A DNA stretch of 64,000 bases from Zea mays. Lineage: Eukaryota > Streptophyta > Magnoliopsida > Poales > Poaceae. Every line of letters begins with the position of its first letter. Position 1 is the first letter of the stretch. Both the position numbers and the translations under genes were made by a program. The notes beneath the pieces were generated by a model that ran no database searches, had not been told where the DNA came from, and worked only from the letters and a program-made list of their open reading frames with translations. Positions 24,239 to 36,064 of the stretch are shown here, one piece after another. The stretch is taken from contig NC_050097.1 in assembly GCF_902167145.1 (NCBI RefSeq), forward strand, positions 225,513,034-225,577,033, written 5' to 3'.

Positions 24239-25801
24239 ATGGATCCTAAGGGGAAGGGAATCGTGATCAACGATAAGGAGAAGGAGTCCTTCGTCAACGA
24301 GCCCAAAGATGACAAGCCTACCGACTCCGGCTCGGGCCATAGACGGAAGGAAGGGAAGAAGAAGAAGACAAGGCGCATCAAGGAGATCGTCTACTACGAC
24401 GACAGCGACGAATCTTCCTCTTCCCAAAAGGACAACAACGACAACGACTATGACAAACAAAAGACGGTTAACTCAAACTTTTCTTTTGATTATTCGCGCA
24501 TTCCGCATAGCTCAAATGTTCATTTGCTCCCCATTCCACTTGGCAAGCCTCCTCACTTTGATGGAGAGGACTACGGATTTTGGAGTCACAAAATGCGTAC
24601 TCACCTATTTTCTCTCCATCCAAGCATTTGGGAGATTGTGGAAAGTGGAATGAAATTTGATTGCTCGGATAGCCCTTCGTTTATTAATGAACAGATCCAT
24701 AAAAATGCACAAGCTACTACTGTGTTGCTAGCCTCTTTGTGCAGGGACGAGTACCACAAGGTGAGCGGCTTGGACAATGCCAAGCAGATTTGGGACACCC
24801 TCAAGATCTCTCATGAGGGGAATGATGTCACCTTACTCACCAAGATGGAGTTGGTGGAGGGCGAGCTCGGACGATTCGCGATGATAAGGGGCGAGGAGCC
24901 GACACAAACATACAACCGGCTCAAGATCCTTATCAACAAAATAAGAAGCTACGGAAGCACGCGATGGACGGATCACGACGTCGTCCGCCTAATGCTAAGG
25001 TCATTTACCGTTCTTGATCCTCACTTGGTGAACAATATTCGTGAAAATCCTAGGTACATCAAGATGTCGCCCGAAGAAATTCTTGGAAAATTTGTAAGCG
25101 GGCGAATGATGATCAAGGAGGCGAGGTACGTGGACGACGCGTTGAATGGCCCAATCCATGAGCCTCAACCCATTGCTCTCAAGGCAACAAGGAGCAAGGA
25201 GGCGCTACCCAGCAAGGTGGCGCAAATTGAGGCGGCCGGTCTTAATGATGAAGAGATGGCCCTCATCATCAAAAGATTCAAGACGGCACTAAAGGGTCGC
25301 AAGGGACAGCCAAGCAAGACTAAGACCAAGGGAAAGCGATCATGCTTCAAATGCGGTAAGCTTGGTCATTTTATTGCTAACTGTCCCGACAATGATAGTG
25401 ACCAGGAACACGGGAGCAAGAGGGAAAAGAAGAAGCATTACAAGAAGGCCAAGGGCGAGGCACATATCGGAAAGGAGTGGGATTCGGATTGCTCCTCCTC
25501 CGACTCCGACAATGAAGGACTCGCCGCCACTGCCTTCAACAAGTCATCCCTCTTCCCCAACGAGCGTCACACATGCCTTATGGCAAGGGAGAAGAAGGTA
25601 TGTAATCAAAACAATGTCACTTATGATTCTTCCAGTGATGATGAGTCTAGTGATGATGAAATAGATTACTCTAGTTTGTTCAAGAGATTGGATAGAACTA
25701 AAGTAGATAAAATTAATGAATTGATTGATGCCTTGAATGAAAAAGATAGACTCTTAGAAAAACAAGAGGACCTTTTGTATAAAGTCCTAACCTTTCGATA
25801 A
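24239..25801 (+). pseudogene. gag: Truncated gag of element C
   Basis: Matches gag of element B from the start Met to about residue 514, including the zinc knuckle. One amino acid change was seen (EIYYSS versus EIDYSS). Homology ends at about 25779 within QEDLLY; the frame then runs seven more codons of unrelated sequence to a stop. The downstream half of gag and all of pol are absent. This is a deletion or rearrangement breakpoint. Confidence 0.92.
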
Positions 25802-26770
25802 CTAGAGTAAGCTCGGACCAGATGGTACCATCTGGTTGAGCCGGATTAGGCCTGGGCATCTATAAAAGCAGGCCATGCCTCTAAGAATTAGGGTTTCGAG
25901 GTGTGGTGGCAGCTGCAGCTGCTTGAGGTGCGAGCGTTGGACGGACATCGACGACGGCTTCCTACGACACGAGACATGAGCAGCGAGTGATGTCCCTAGG
26001 TGACGTCGGCGAGCGATGCACCAAGACGCGAGCGTCGCGACGGCCATGACTGCATGAGACACGAGCGGCGGCAACCGCCCGACGCCGAGCGGTGATGGTG
26101 GCGGTAACTGCTCGTGGCAGCATCCGTAGACGATGATCTCCTCCGACCCGACGTGTCTTGGGCGTCTTTCGACGAAGACCACCTGCGATTTGGTGGCTTT
26201 AGAGGCGTTCACAGATTCAGTGGCCTCAGGGTCGTCATCCAACGATGTCCTCCCACTGATCCGTATTTATGCATTCCATAATTATGTTTTATTTCTACTA
26301 CTTACAATATTTATGCATTCTATTGAGAATTTTATGACGATGAATACAGTGTCTCTCACGTGGCTTCGTTTTTTATGGTAACCACCTGGATTCACGCACA
26401 TTTGTTATGGGGGTGTTAAACGTGATATCACGCTATTCATTGTAATAACATTGCTGTTTTTTATGCTTACCACCATCAATATTTATGTTTGAAATTAAGG
26501 ATGTTTATGCTCAAACATGTGGATGCGTCCACCAAGGTCCCGCATGCATATTTTTCGCATGCACAGTAAAAAGGGAATCCCTTAATTTATGGTGTTTGTA
26601 ACTACCATTAAAATCAAATCCCTTAATCAACTCCCCTAATCAACTCTCCTAATCAAATCCCTTGATTTATAGTGGTCACATGGACGTGTGAGTTGTTGGT
26701 TGAGAGTGAATCAACACTTACGTTGTTATCTATCACTATCTATGCTCCAACTGGATTTTTATGATTAGTA
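25802..26770. other. Unassigned sequence right of the Sirevirus breakpoint
   Basis: Begins with a TATA-like ATCTATAAAAG (25859-25869) followed by GC-rich sequence to about 26250, which looks like a promoter and 5' leader, then AT-rich DNA. Minus-strand ORF 25802-26242 has no recognised motif. It may belong to the broken gene that follows at 26775. Confidence 0.3.
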
Positions 26771-26774
26771 ATAC

Positions 26775-28323
26775 AAGGCATCCAAGGCAAACACTGATGA
26801 AGATGTTCAGGACGGTGATGTTGAGTACCGACCTAGGGGTACTCATGGTTTTATTAAGCGTGTGTATGGTGCTGCCAATAAGCTCAGCACAGAGATTGAG
26901 ATTGGAGTGCTCAAATCTCATTTTGAAAGAAAGATCTGTCCCCAGCTTGTTGTTCACTTGATGCTCCACTATAGCTTAGATCATGACTTAGCAGCCTTCT
27001 TCCATGGACCTATTCAAGGAATAACTAAGCTTAAGGTACTGTACCTAAGCTCCTTGGATATTGAGCTGAGATTGACAAGTATGAATGAATCAGATAGGGA
27101 GTCATTCATCAAGTACATCTGCCAACGTAGAGTTGTAGTTGTGGATGACTGGAGGAACACTTATGGTAACATTGAGTTACTCAACTATGATCTTCATGAC
27201 AACAAATAAGGATTTGTTCGAGGCGTGTACGACGCTTTGTTTGATGAGCAGAAGCAGGCTGTTAGGCTCATTAAGAAGGGTATAGCGAAGCTGGCCTGTA
27301 TCATTTGGAAAGAGAAGCAAGTGGCCAGCGTAGAGATATACGAAGATGTGCCTTGTAATGATAACCAGTTCACTGAAGTTCTGTCTATGTTAGCTCTTTT
27401 GATGAGGTGTGAGGATGAAAACTTTTCCTTGGTAGAGGTGTTGAATGATAGCTCTAGAGCCTGTGGTGTTTTAAGTGGTTCACAAACCATCAAGATGGCT
27501 GATCCAGATCGTGGTGTTTGCCTTCTTCTGACATCAATGAATACAAAGTTTACTAAGCTCGCGATAGTTCAGAAATCAAGGAATTGATGTTTTTGTCAGA
27601 TCATCTTCTTAGAATGGACTACTGCTACTCTCCCGCTTCAATCAAGATGACCATTCAAAGCTGGTCATCTAATATGAAAGGATGCACAATGTTCAAAATA
27701 ACCAATAACAAAAGAAACTTCAGATATTATCAATACTTTTGGTACGTACTGTTTTCGTCGACCCTCTCCCCGACTCTCTCTTTTCTTGTGCCTTTGAACT
27801 CACCTGCCTCATTGTTTTCCTCTCTCTTTGCTTCTGGTGCTTTTTGAACTCACCGTTTCCTTATTTTTCAACGAAAAAACGGGCATACATGGAAGGTGGA
27901 AGTTTTAGATATTCTTCAAGAACTACTTTTTTCTTGAAAGTTGAAAGGGAAGACAGGATCAAGGTCTTGCGGAATTTGAGTTTGTTTCTTTTGCCTAGCT
28001 GCATGACTGTGGTTATGGATGCTCGCAAAGGGATATTACCCCTCCTCTTGAAGCAGCTGAAAGCTATCTTTCCTGTGTGGAATACTTCTGGCAACCTAAG
28101 TACCTTCGAAAATTGGGAGAATCCAGATCCAAAAAAGAGGGACCTAATTGTGGTTTGTGACATTTCAATTCACAGAGCTGCTAACATGTATGGAGACTCC
28201 TGCATCATTATATTTGCAGAGGAGGAAGAAGTTGAGGAGATACAGAATAGTGGAATCGATGAGATAAGTGTTGAGACATACATATATGTCCACCGCGTTG
28301 AGTGTATCATTAGTTTAAATTAA
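26775..28323 (+). pseudogene. Unrecognised broken gene (several coding blocks)
   Basis: Three blocks with protein-like composition. Block 1 (about 26775-27209) reads through DEDVQDGDVEYRPRGTHG and ends in a TAA at 27207. Block 2 (27210-27587) continues in the same frame (GFVRGVYDALFDEQKQAVRL), so the TAA looks like a point nonsense change in one ORF. Block 3 (about 27885-28323), after a GTACGTAC donor-like site near 27740, reads MEGGSFRYSSRTTFF and ends in an acidic tail. No domain was recognised. It may be a pseudogene of a grass-specific family or a captured gene. Confidence 0.4.
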
Positions 28324-29273
28324 ATGATCATGACTCTCCCCAATTCTGTTAGCATATGATTTGTGGCTTATTCCTCAATTTTTTGTTCAATATGCTATGT
28401 AGCGGAGTACAAAATGTCAAAGTGAAGGGAGAAACTGGAGATGGAGAGCTGAAGAGAAAGAGAAATGTGACTTGCAAACGACGTTCTTTCTGGATGCTTT
28501 TTTGGCAATGCCTTTGCAAACATAGTGAATAGTTGAAGTCAAGTTCGGTCATCCTGTAGTGACTAAGAGTGAGGCGGGCTTGCCCACTCAAATTCTCGCA
28601 AGTTTTGGCCTCCTGTCTTGTGTATTTGGGATAATCAGAGCACTGTTAGTCACTACAGGAGGCCAAAACACTGTTAGTATTGTCATGTCAGAATCCTACA
28701 TCTTCTTTTTGTAAAATTTATATTACTTTCCTTCTTTGTTTCATGATACAACCTTTTCTATTTTTCCCCGAACATGTTAAGATTTTGGAGCAAATAAAGA
28801 AATAACGGTTTAAAGCTAAGACCATTATATTGCTTATCACATATTTTGGATGCAGAGGTATAAGTGGAACATGTTTCTAGTGCTAGAATATTTATCACAT
28901 GTTTTGGAATAACAAAATTTATTTGTTATTTTGGGAACATACCCTGAGAGATTTTCAGAACAATATTTTGAATGAGAAATTAATTGTTTACAACCATGGA
29001 ACTATACTGAATATCAGAACGTGGAATCTTGTTTTGAAGTGCTTAGGGGATAAAGGGCATGTGTCCCTATTACCTGATAATAATTTAAGTCTGCAGGAAA
29101 GATATTTACTTAATCAATTTAATGAAAAAACAAGGGCGTTATGCTGCTATTTATTCATTAACATGAAGTCCTACAAAATAACTGGAGATTGATCTGATTT
29201 AATACTAAATGAACAATGCAACACTTAGGAATACCATGATATATGTAGTAAGCTGATGAAGGTATATGTCAAA
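28324..29273. other. Intergenic stretch, nothing recognised
   Basis: AT-rich sequence without a convincing ORF, repeat or terminal inverted repeat. An imperfect inverted pair around tagtgactaagag / gttagtcactacagg (28556-28666) was noted but not assigned to an element. Confidence 0.4.
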
Positions 29274-29738
29274 TCAATTTAACACTTCAACCAACATTTT
29301 ATGTAGAGGAAACTGAAGGCCAGCCTTCATAAAACTCTTGAAAACAACCACTTCATCAGCTTTAGGAAGAGGAATAGTGTTCTCTCCTCCAGCCCTCACG
29401 ATAGATATATCATGAAAATATTTGCCCTTCATTGCTTCAATCTGTCCCATCTTAACGGTCGATTTTTCAAACACAACATGACTTGGCCTCTATGGCCGAT
29501 CTTCGGCATCATCGTTGTCACTCTCGATATCAAAGCTCTCGCTGTCACTTGAGTCTCCAGATAGTCCAGCTAACATCTCATCAGTAATTTTCTCAACATT
29601 GGTCCTTTCCATGGCTTCGTAGAAACCAGCTAGATCTAAAACGACAAACCCAACACAAACCTTGATAGCACCAAAAATATTTTCAACGCAAACGCTCATA
29701 TATATACACAAAGCACCACTGAATGATGGGCCCCACAA
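29274..29738 (-). pseudogene. Fragment of the antisense ORF of a Ty3-like element, with in-frame stop
   Basis: The protein reads MERTNVEKITDEMLAGLSG then SESFDIESDNDDAEDRP, and after a TAG continues in the same frame with SHVVFEKSTVKMG and DEVVVFKSFMKAGLQFPL. It aligns with the start of the 929-aa antisense ORF of element D (MSKTNTEKITKEILEGLSE, EVVVFRSFLKAGLRFPL). The stop lies where element D has Trp. The fragment ends at VEVLN, where homology is cut. Confidence 0.8.
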
Positions 29739-29861
29739 TACAGAACGGCTCTCTATTCTAGCGAAGGAAAGGTGTTTTTTCGGATCTTCGGCTAAAGCCC
29801 TTCGTTCTTTTCACAGTCTAAATTTGTTACAAAGAAACAAACTAATATTGCGAGGGGCTAC

Positions 29862-30470
29862 TGTTGGGGGGCTTCCTCTTCATAAGGTCCTCAAAAACAC
29901 TGTTAACCATTTGCTTTCAGCATACTACAAAATATTACAGGAGCTTCGTCACAAGAAAAGCTTCGACATAACACAAGAGAAATACGACGAAGCAAGCTTC
30001 ATCATGGTGAAACAGGGAGACAACGTAGGGAGAAGGTGTTTTCAAGTTATTAAATACAAATGATGATACTGTCCTTGTGATATTTGTAAACCCTGTATGT
30101 AATGTTGAGGGCATGAATGTAATAACGCACGAAGCCTTACGATTGCCTATAAATAGATGAACAGTACTCCCGTACTGTTTACATTGGATTGTAATTGCTC
30201 TCGCGTCATTACCTTCAAACAAACCGAAGGTATCAAAATACAATCTTTGAAAGTACATTTATATTCATTATGAAATGAATACATGGCATGAAATTAAATT
30301 TTTGAGTATATTTTTATATTTGCGGATAATGTAAACTTGTTATTTAGGACCTTCGTCTAAGATTCATTATACCTAGAGGGAATAATGATTCTGAGGACGA
30401 AAGTATTTAACATATAACCAATGTGTTTCCTTGCTCTTGATTCACAACAATTGAGAACAAGTGGCCAACA
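29862..30470 (+). repeat. LTR of the truncated Ty3-like element (609 bp)
   Basis: Starts TGTTGGGGGG and ends GTGGCCAACA. It shares with the element D LTR the order: GGTCCTCAAAAACA, GGGCATGAATGTAAT, a TATA-like CTATAAATAG (about 30150), GTACTGTT, and CTTGAGAACAAG near the end. Clearly diverged from element D. No 5-bp duplication can be checked because the left end is missing. Confidence 0.8.
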
Positions 30471-31538
30471 CATGGTGCTTTTGAAATCATTTCGGACCGG
30501 ATTTGAGTTGGCAATTGTTTGTGTTCTTCCTCTCCTCTCCTCCCTTCTCTATTTGGATTTTGGAAGAACATTCGAGTTCTTAAGTTGTGGGTTGATCTCG
30601 GGATTGTATTGGGGTGTGATACGGTCTTTGGACCACTGCAATCATCAGGTTTGAGCAGTTTGCGATCGTGACCTAATCTGAACTCCCCAACTAAACCCCC
30701 CGTCTAGTCTATGTTTTCTGATTTATGATTGAATTACAAAATTTGAGTTCAAATTTTATGGACTCCATGGAAACTCACTTGTTGCAAAATTTTAGCTCAA
30801 TCGGAGTCCGTTTGGATTAGTTTCGCAATCAAAAACTGATTTTTGGAGTGATGAAAACATCGTGGGTTAGCAACTTAGTTTTGGGTCGTTTGGGGCTATT
30901 TTGTGCCCGTTTTGCGATCCGTTTGTTGCATTAGGCTGTTGTTTGTCCCAGAAACTTTTCAATGCCTTTTTTGAGCTATTTGAGTTTTGGAGGTTAAGGT
31001 GTGACTTTGGGATTGAAAACAATGTTGCCTAAGCGAAAAAAATTTACAGGCTCCCATTAACGCCCCTCTAGTCGTTGATCCCTCAGGTGACTTATAGATC
31101 TCACTTGTACGCTGCAGTCTTCTCTGAGTTTCCTGTTGGGTACCATTACCAGTGCATCTCTAAACATGTTCAGTGACTAGTATCCAGGGCACACCTTCGT
31201 GTCTAGTGTACTCTGTTGTAGTAGCAGTTCTTGAACACAATGGTTCTCGTATCAAGTGTTTTATCACAGTAGACTATTTTTCTTCTTTTCCTTACGTGTC
31301 TTCTCTCATGCTTTGTTCTATCTTATGTCGTGTACTCTTGTATGTTCTTATAGGTCTTATAATATCTTGTTTGGAGTGTTGATCGTCCGAATCAACCCTG
31401 GTCCATGTCTACTATGCATCCTTTGAATTATAATCATAGGCAGTAACAAAAAATGTTACTTTAAATAGTTATCTTAATCATCAAATGCCAAAATTTAATA
31501 TAAAATGGGTCGCGGTCTATTCTACTCATATAAGATTA
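30471..31538. other. Unassigned intergenic sequence
   Basis: No convincing gene. The minus-strand Helitron ends at 31539 with CTAG|T, so this stretch is the flank that would be joined to 59131 in an allele without the Helitron. Confidence 0.4.
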
Positions 31539-31567
31539 CTAGGTGAGTGCCCGTGCGTTGCGACGGG
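31539..31567 (-). mobile_element. Helitron 3' terminus
   Basis: The minus strand reads CCCGTCGCAACGCACGGG, then CACTCACCTAG and T. The palindromic arms CCCGT/ACGGG form the short hairpin about 7 bases before CTAG. This matches the maize Helitron 3' consensus I know. Confidence 0.7.
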
Positions 31568-31721
31568 AGTAAAAAATTTGTATAAAACATAGATCTGCTT
31601 TGTTGTAGGTTCTCATGGTCATGACAGACCGGTGTGGTGATTCTAGTTCGGGATGCAGACGTTAGATAATTATTGATAATTCTGGATTTCTGATGATCTG
31701 CTCGGTTGCTAGAATAGTACT

Positions 31722-31872
31722 CATTCTGTCCACCCATCAGCCATGAAACCAGACAAGGGCAGCCACGTTCAAGACATTCCACTCCAGGGAGCCATTGTAG
31801 GCAAGCCGGTTCAGACAGCTCGCCACAAACAAGTGCCAGTTGCAGGTGAACAGGTTGTAGTACTTGTGCTGA
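31722..31872 (-). pseudogene. Captured fragment resembling an RTE1 / DUF778 (TMEM222-like) protein
   Basis: The translation reads FQHKYYNLFTCN, then SCLNRLAYNGSLEWNVLNVAAL, ending VWFHG and an in-frame TGA (31737-31739), after which WVDRM continues the family's reading. This resembles the conserved C-terminal region of REVERSION-TO-ETHYLENE-SENSITIVITY1-like membrane proteins. The TGA and the His look like C-to-T decay at CpG sites. A single exon fragment in Helitron orientation; recognised from memory without a search. Confidence 0.55.
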
Positions 31873-31959
31873 AAGTGTCTCATGCTCGATCGCAGAGCAT
31901 CGTCCCATGATATCGCTGCTCCTAATTTTGAATGATTGTAGGACTGCTTGCATATATGT

Positions 31960-34900
31960 GCTGCAAGATTAACGGGAAGACAACACTGGGCAATGAAAGG
32001 AACAAAGGGTTAATCAAGAGGAAGTAATTATAGTCTATGCCTGTTCCTATAAGGGAAGATTTTTTTCTTCAACTATGCATTACCTAATACTTATGAATTA
32101 AATTTAAACTAACCTAATGCCAATTGACGGTGATGATTAATCCGAAATAAATGTCATATATTTATAAATAGAGGGAGCATGTACTAAACTACTAATGAAA
32201 CATACCAAAGTAATGGTTCATTTTTTTGCATTAGTGTGCTTACAGAAAATTTAGGATTAGAGAAAATTTCTACTCATGTTCTATTTGAAAAGCTCACAAT
32301 TAGCCATTTTCAACAGGTTCTGTATTTCAAGGAATTGAAGTTCCAAAAACACTAACCGCAATACCCATGTTTTACCATTCAATAAAAAAACAAATGGTCA
32401 TGTATACATTGTTCAGTAAACTTCGTGAGAATGAGTTTAAAATAGTAACCTCCTTAGACGTATTGTCCAACGACTTTGATGACCCCAGCGCATGGACACT
32501 CCAGTCTCCAAACATCCTCCCCACGACATCGATATTTTCAAGCTCTGGCTCCACTGTGAGATCCACCACTTCCGGATAGGTGTCATGTTAAATGGTTTTC
32601 AACTGAAGTAGTAAAATAATTTGTAAAATTGCACCCTAAACACAAGCATTCATATTATCTCCTCTCCATGGAAGGCAATGGCAAGCATGACCATGCATAA
32701 GAGATAATGCTACGAAAGGTAAACAAAGGAAGCATCCTAAGAAATTTCTGGTAAGCAATACACACCAAGCGTCCAAGCGGTAACAAATTTCTAATGCCCC
32801 TCTGATGATATCTGGGGGCCACACCCCCACATGGTATCCCAGGCTAACAACCAGAAACAGTAGTGACAAGCTAGAAATAGAAATCAAAGAGTGATGTCGT
32901 GCACATAATACCAAACTGCTCCTCACAAACACACCTTGTTGTCACATTCAGAAACCCAGGTTGTTAACTGAAGAGCTAACACATGAGGCCTAGATGAAAG
33001 TGAGAGAGGAAGGTGGAGCTATACCAAATACTTTAAAGAACCTCATATATATGACAGAGCTGCTCCGTGGTGGATCGAGATGAATCTAACATTTAGTTCA
33101 TTTTTTTCAATGGTGGAGCTCTACCAGGACTTGGGAACAAAATTAATGTCACTGCTGTCAACCATCATCTGGTATCCTAGTTTGGATTCACTATTAACTA
33201 ATAGTCCAGAATTAGCTAACTACATATTAGCTAACTAAGAGCATCTCTGAGAGAGACTCTCTAAACGTGACCCTATTTTAAATATAAGGCCTAGAACCAT
33301 AAAACACACTTCCAACAGCTCTATTTTATATTATAAAATTTTATCAAACGATTACAGGGCTCGGACTCTCGGGTTTTAAATCTAGTAACTCATATACTGG
33401 AGCCTTGTCCCCGTTTTCTCTTAATCTCCAACCATTTATTTCTTAATAATATGAATTGTTGGATTAAAAATTTCTTTTGATGCCCTAAATGCGGTCCTAT
33501 TTCAAATTCTAGGACTCTATTTTAGTGTTTGTTTTTTATGAGCTCTAATAATCCCTAACTTAAACTTTATGCCTCCTTGCTCAGGAGAAAAGGAAAACGA
33601 TTCTGGGGTAGATTCTTCAACAATAGCAAAATAACCAAGGGAACATAAAAGATTTATCTGTTATGCATGCTGCAACCCCAGCAATGTTTTAGAAAACTGC
33701 AAGGATAGGAACCAGCATTTGGATCAGGGCAATGATGTGTGAGTAGAAGTGAAGTCAAATCAAACCGATGAGAAGAAGATAGCAACATCCTTATGTATCA
33801 TGTTGTCTGAAGATTACTTGTTAGAGTTGCACTCCAGTGGCCGGCAAGCAATCCACAAGTGTCGTTTTCTCCTTGTCCATCCAGGAAGCAACACCATGCA
33901 CAGTGCACTGTCTGCGTAACCAGTTGTCCCTGTATAATACGCTCGCTATGCCCCATTGGCTAAAACCTGTTTGAGTCTTCTGTATGAATGAGTTTATTCG
34001 TGCCTATAGGCTATAATTGAGAGGCCAACTACCCGGGATCGCTTGAGCCTGGGTGCTCTGCTCGCAGGTTGTTTTCTCCTAATACATCTACTAAAGCAAC
34101 ACCACGTACAGCACACTGCACACTGTCTATCATAGTAACCAGTTTTCTCTTGCCTAGGAGGCTAGGATAACAAAAAAAGATCAATTTCTTAAAAATGTAT
34201 TTGTTCAACCACGACATCTGAAGTAAGAAGTAGGAACTGTTCTCGTACTGCATTTACCCGGATTTAAAATGGTAATAAAGTACTGCAGCCATTGTTTGGC
34301 CCAGCATGGAACGAACCAGAATCGCACAACACAACCCGATTTTCAGAGAGTTTGCCAGAAAGGAGCGGAACAAACATGGGGTCAGGACTCAGGAGGTTTA
34401 ATTCAACTGAACCCCTAGCAAATTTCGAAAGTAAACCGGGTTCGGGCTTCCCTCTACTCCACGTACATGCAAAATTCACAGTAAACTGAACTGCTAATCC
34501 GTCCAGGAAAGAAAGGCACACAAATCACTAAAGAATCACATCACAATCACCCATTCCGATCTGTATGTATGAAATTTGTAGCACAAGCAAGGAGGTATCG
34601 GGTACACGAACGAACCAACTCACCAGATTTCTTTTCTCGGTGAAGTAATCCGTCTCGGGTTTGGGCTAGGGCGGTGCCTTGACGTGCTCCCCCCGGCCAT
34701 GAGTTGTTGGCTCCGTGACCACCATCTCTATCACCACCATTGCCTCCAGCTGGACCGAACCTGTGGTGGCCGCCTGAAACAAAAAAAGCAAACAAACTAA
34801 ATATTGCTTTCTCAAGCCTGATAGGAAATAATTCAAAGAACACATTTTTGTTTTTTTTCCAAACTAAGTTACTGGTGACAGTAAAAGTTTAGCGTTGAAA

Positions 34901-35139
34901 TGCATGCTGAAGAGACATGATTGTCTTCAAATCATCCAATGGTTTGGTTGTAAGCATAAGAAGCACAACATGAAACCATACAATCCTATCGCTAGAGGTC
35001 GATCACAAAAACATCATGATATAATGCTTCACAACAAAAGGGGTGCATCTTAAGCCCAGCGAGAAATCGGGCTAGCTTTTAGAGTTCACCAGAGAAGGAA
35101 GCATAAAGATGAAGGTTGTAGGTTGGCAAAAAAAAGTAC
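31960..35139. other. Helitron interior with weak exon-like patches
   Basis: On the minus strand, 32440-32565 reads VVDLTVEPELENIDVVGRMF and 34560-34790 reads a Gly/Asp-rich block (GGNGGDRDGGHGANNSW) after a CAG acceptor-like site. Neither was recognised, and both could be captured exons. The rest is AT-rich. 33235-33560 resembles a decayed MITE (GAGCATCTCTGAGAG) but lacks the matching right end. Confidence 0.35.
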
Positions 35140-35348
35140 CTGATCAAAGATGAAGCGGTTTGCAACACGCTTCACAATGCTTGCATCAACAACATCTATT
35201 CTTGCAAAAAGCTCTGGGGTAGGAATTCTTCGTCCATAGGTCAGCAGCTGGAACATGAGAGGAACGAAAAAAAGTAGGTGCTGATCACTAAAATTTGGTG
35301 TAAAATAATTGGTTGGACATCAAAATAATGGAGCAAAATAATACCTGG

Positions 35349-35990
35349 TGTTGGGGACCTTCGGCGTCCGAAGGTCCTCAAAAACAGGATTTAACAGTAT
35401 TTCTGCAGTACAATGTGTAAACAGGTATCCTCGGACTAAAGTCGGCATTGCAGTAGACCGGAATAATACGAAGGTTGACACAGAGCCGAAGGTGCGAGTA
35501 GGAAAGCTTCGGCGCGACAGCAAAGAGTGGAACCGACTTAAAGATGAAAAGGCTATTCAGACCTCGATAGACTACTATAGAGTTGTTATCAAATGTAAAG
35601 GGCATGAATGTAATTTTGTAAGGGCTGTGTCCCGTGTCTATAAATAGGTGAACAGTATCCCCGTACTGTTCACGCTGACTTGGCATTCACTTTTTGCGTC
35701 ACGCTTGTATTGTCATCTCCTCTCGATTGAAGGTACACTTGTAATTCAATAATATTTCTGTTTATGCTCGATATTAATAAATAATCGTTCATATTGTCTT
35801 TTATATCTTTTACATTTTCTCCTTCGTCACTATTTAATGAATTTATGAAAGTATGTCCTCTATAACCTTCGTCCATAAATCATTATATCCTAAGGGAAAT
35901 AATGCTTCGGAGGACGAAGGACTTTAACGATTAACATTTTCTATGTTGCCTTGTTCTTAACTCTTAGCACTTGAGAACAAGTCCCCAACA
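35349..35990 (+). repeat. 5' LTR of element D (642 bp)
   Basis: TGTTGGGGACC ... GTCCCCAACA, so it begins and ends with a 10-base inverted repeat. A TATA-like CTATAAATAG lies at about 35637-35646, with the transcript start region GTACTGTTCACG after it. I saw no difference from the right copy. Confidence 0.93.
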
Positions 35991-35991
35991 T

Positions 35992-36003
35992 TGGCGCCCA
36001 CCT
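35992..36003 (+). other. Primer binding site of element D
   Basis: TGGCGCCCACCT begins 1 base after the LTR. It starts TGG as required for pairing with a tRNA CCA end; which tRNA is not assigned. Confidence 0.5.
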
Positions 36004-36064
36004 CCGGTGAACTCACTTCCATTTCTTGAGCTTTTCAACACCTTCGGCAAGCACCACCTTCGTC

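Larger units (their letters stand above)
15209..25779 (+). mobile_element. Tandem Sirevirus-type Copia element: LTR-gag-pol-LTR-truncated gag (elements B and C)
   Basis: One complete unit (15209-24188) is directly followed by a second internal region that shares the middle LTR and stops within gag at about 25779. LTRs of 1269 and 1272 bp differ by about four substitutions and a few homopolymer indels. The two gag copies differ at about three positions over 1540 bp. Unequal recombination between LTRs followed by truncation, or a partial second element, could explain the layout. No third LTR is present, and the right flank does not show the left flank's ggtgg duplication. Confidence 0.92.
29274..30470 (+). 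mobile_element. 3' remnant of a Ty3-like element related to element D
   Basis: Contains the N-terminal part of an antisense gene homologous to that of element D (29274-29738, minus), the spacer, a polypurine tract (GCGAGGGGC before 29862) identical to that of element D, and one LTR (29862-30470). The left part of the element (LTR, gag and most of the antisense gene) is missing, and homology ends abruptly at about 29273. This is an older copy than element D. Confidence 0.8.

Noticed and set aside
33235..33560. Possible MITE starting GAGCATCTCTGAGAG
   Set aside because: No matching inverted right end or target duplication found; at most a decayed copy.
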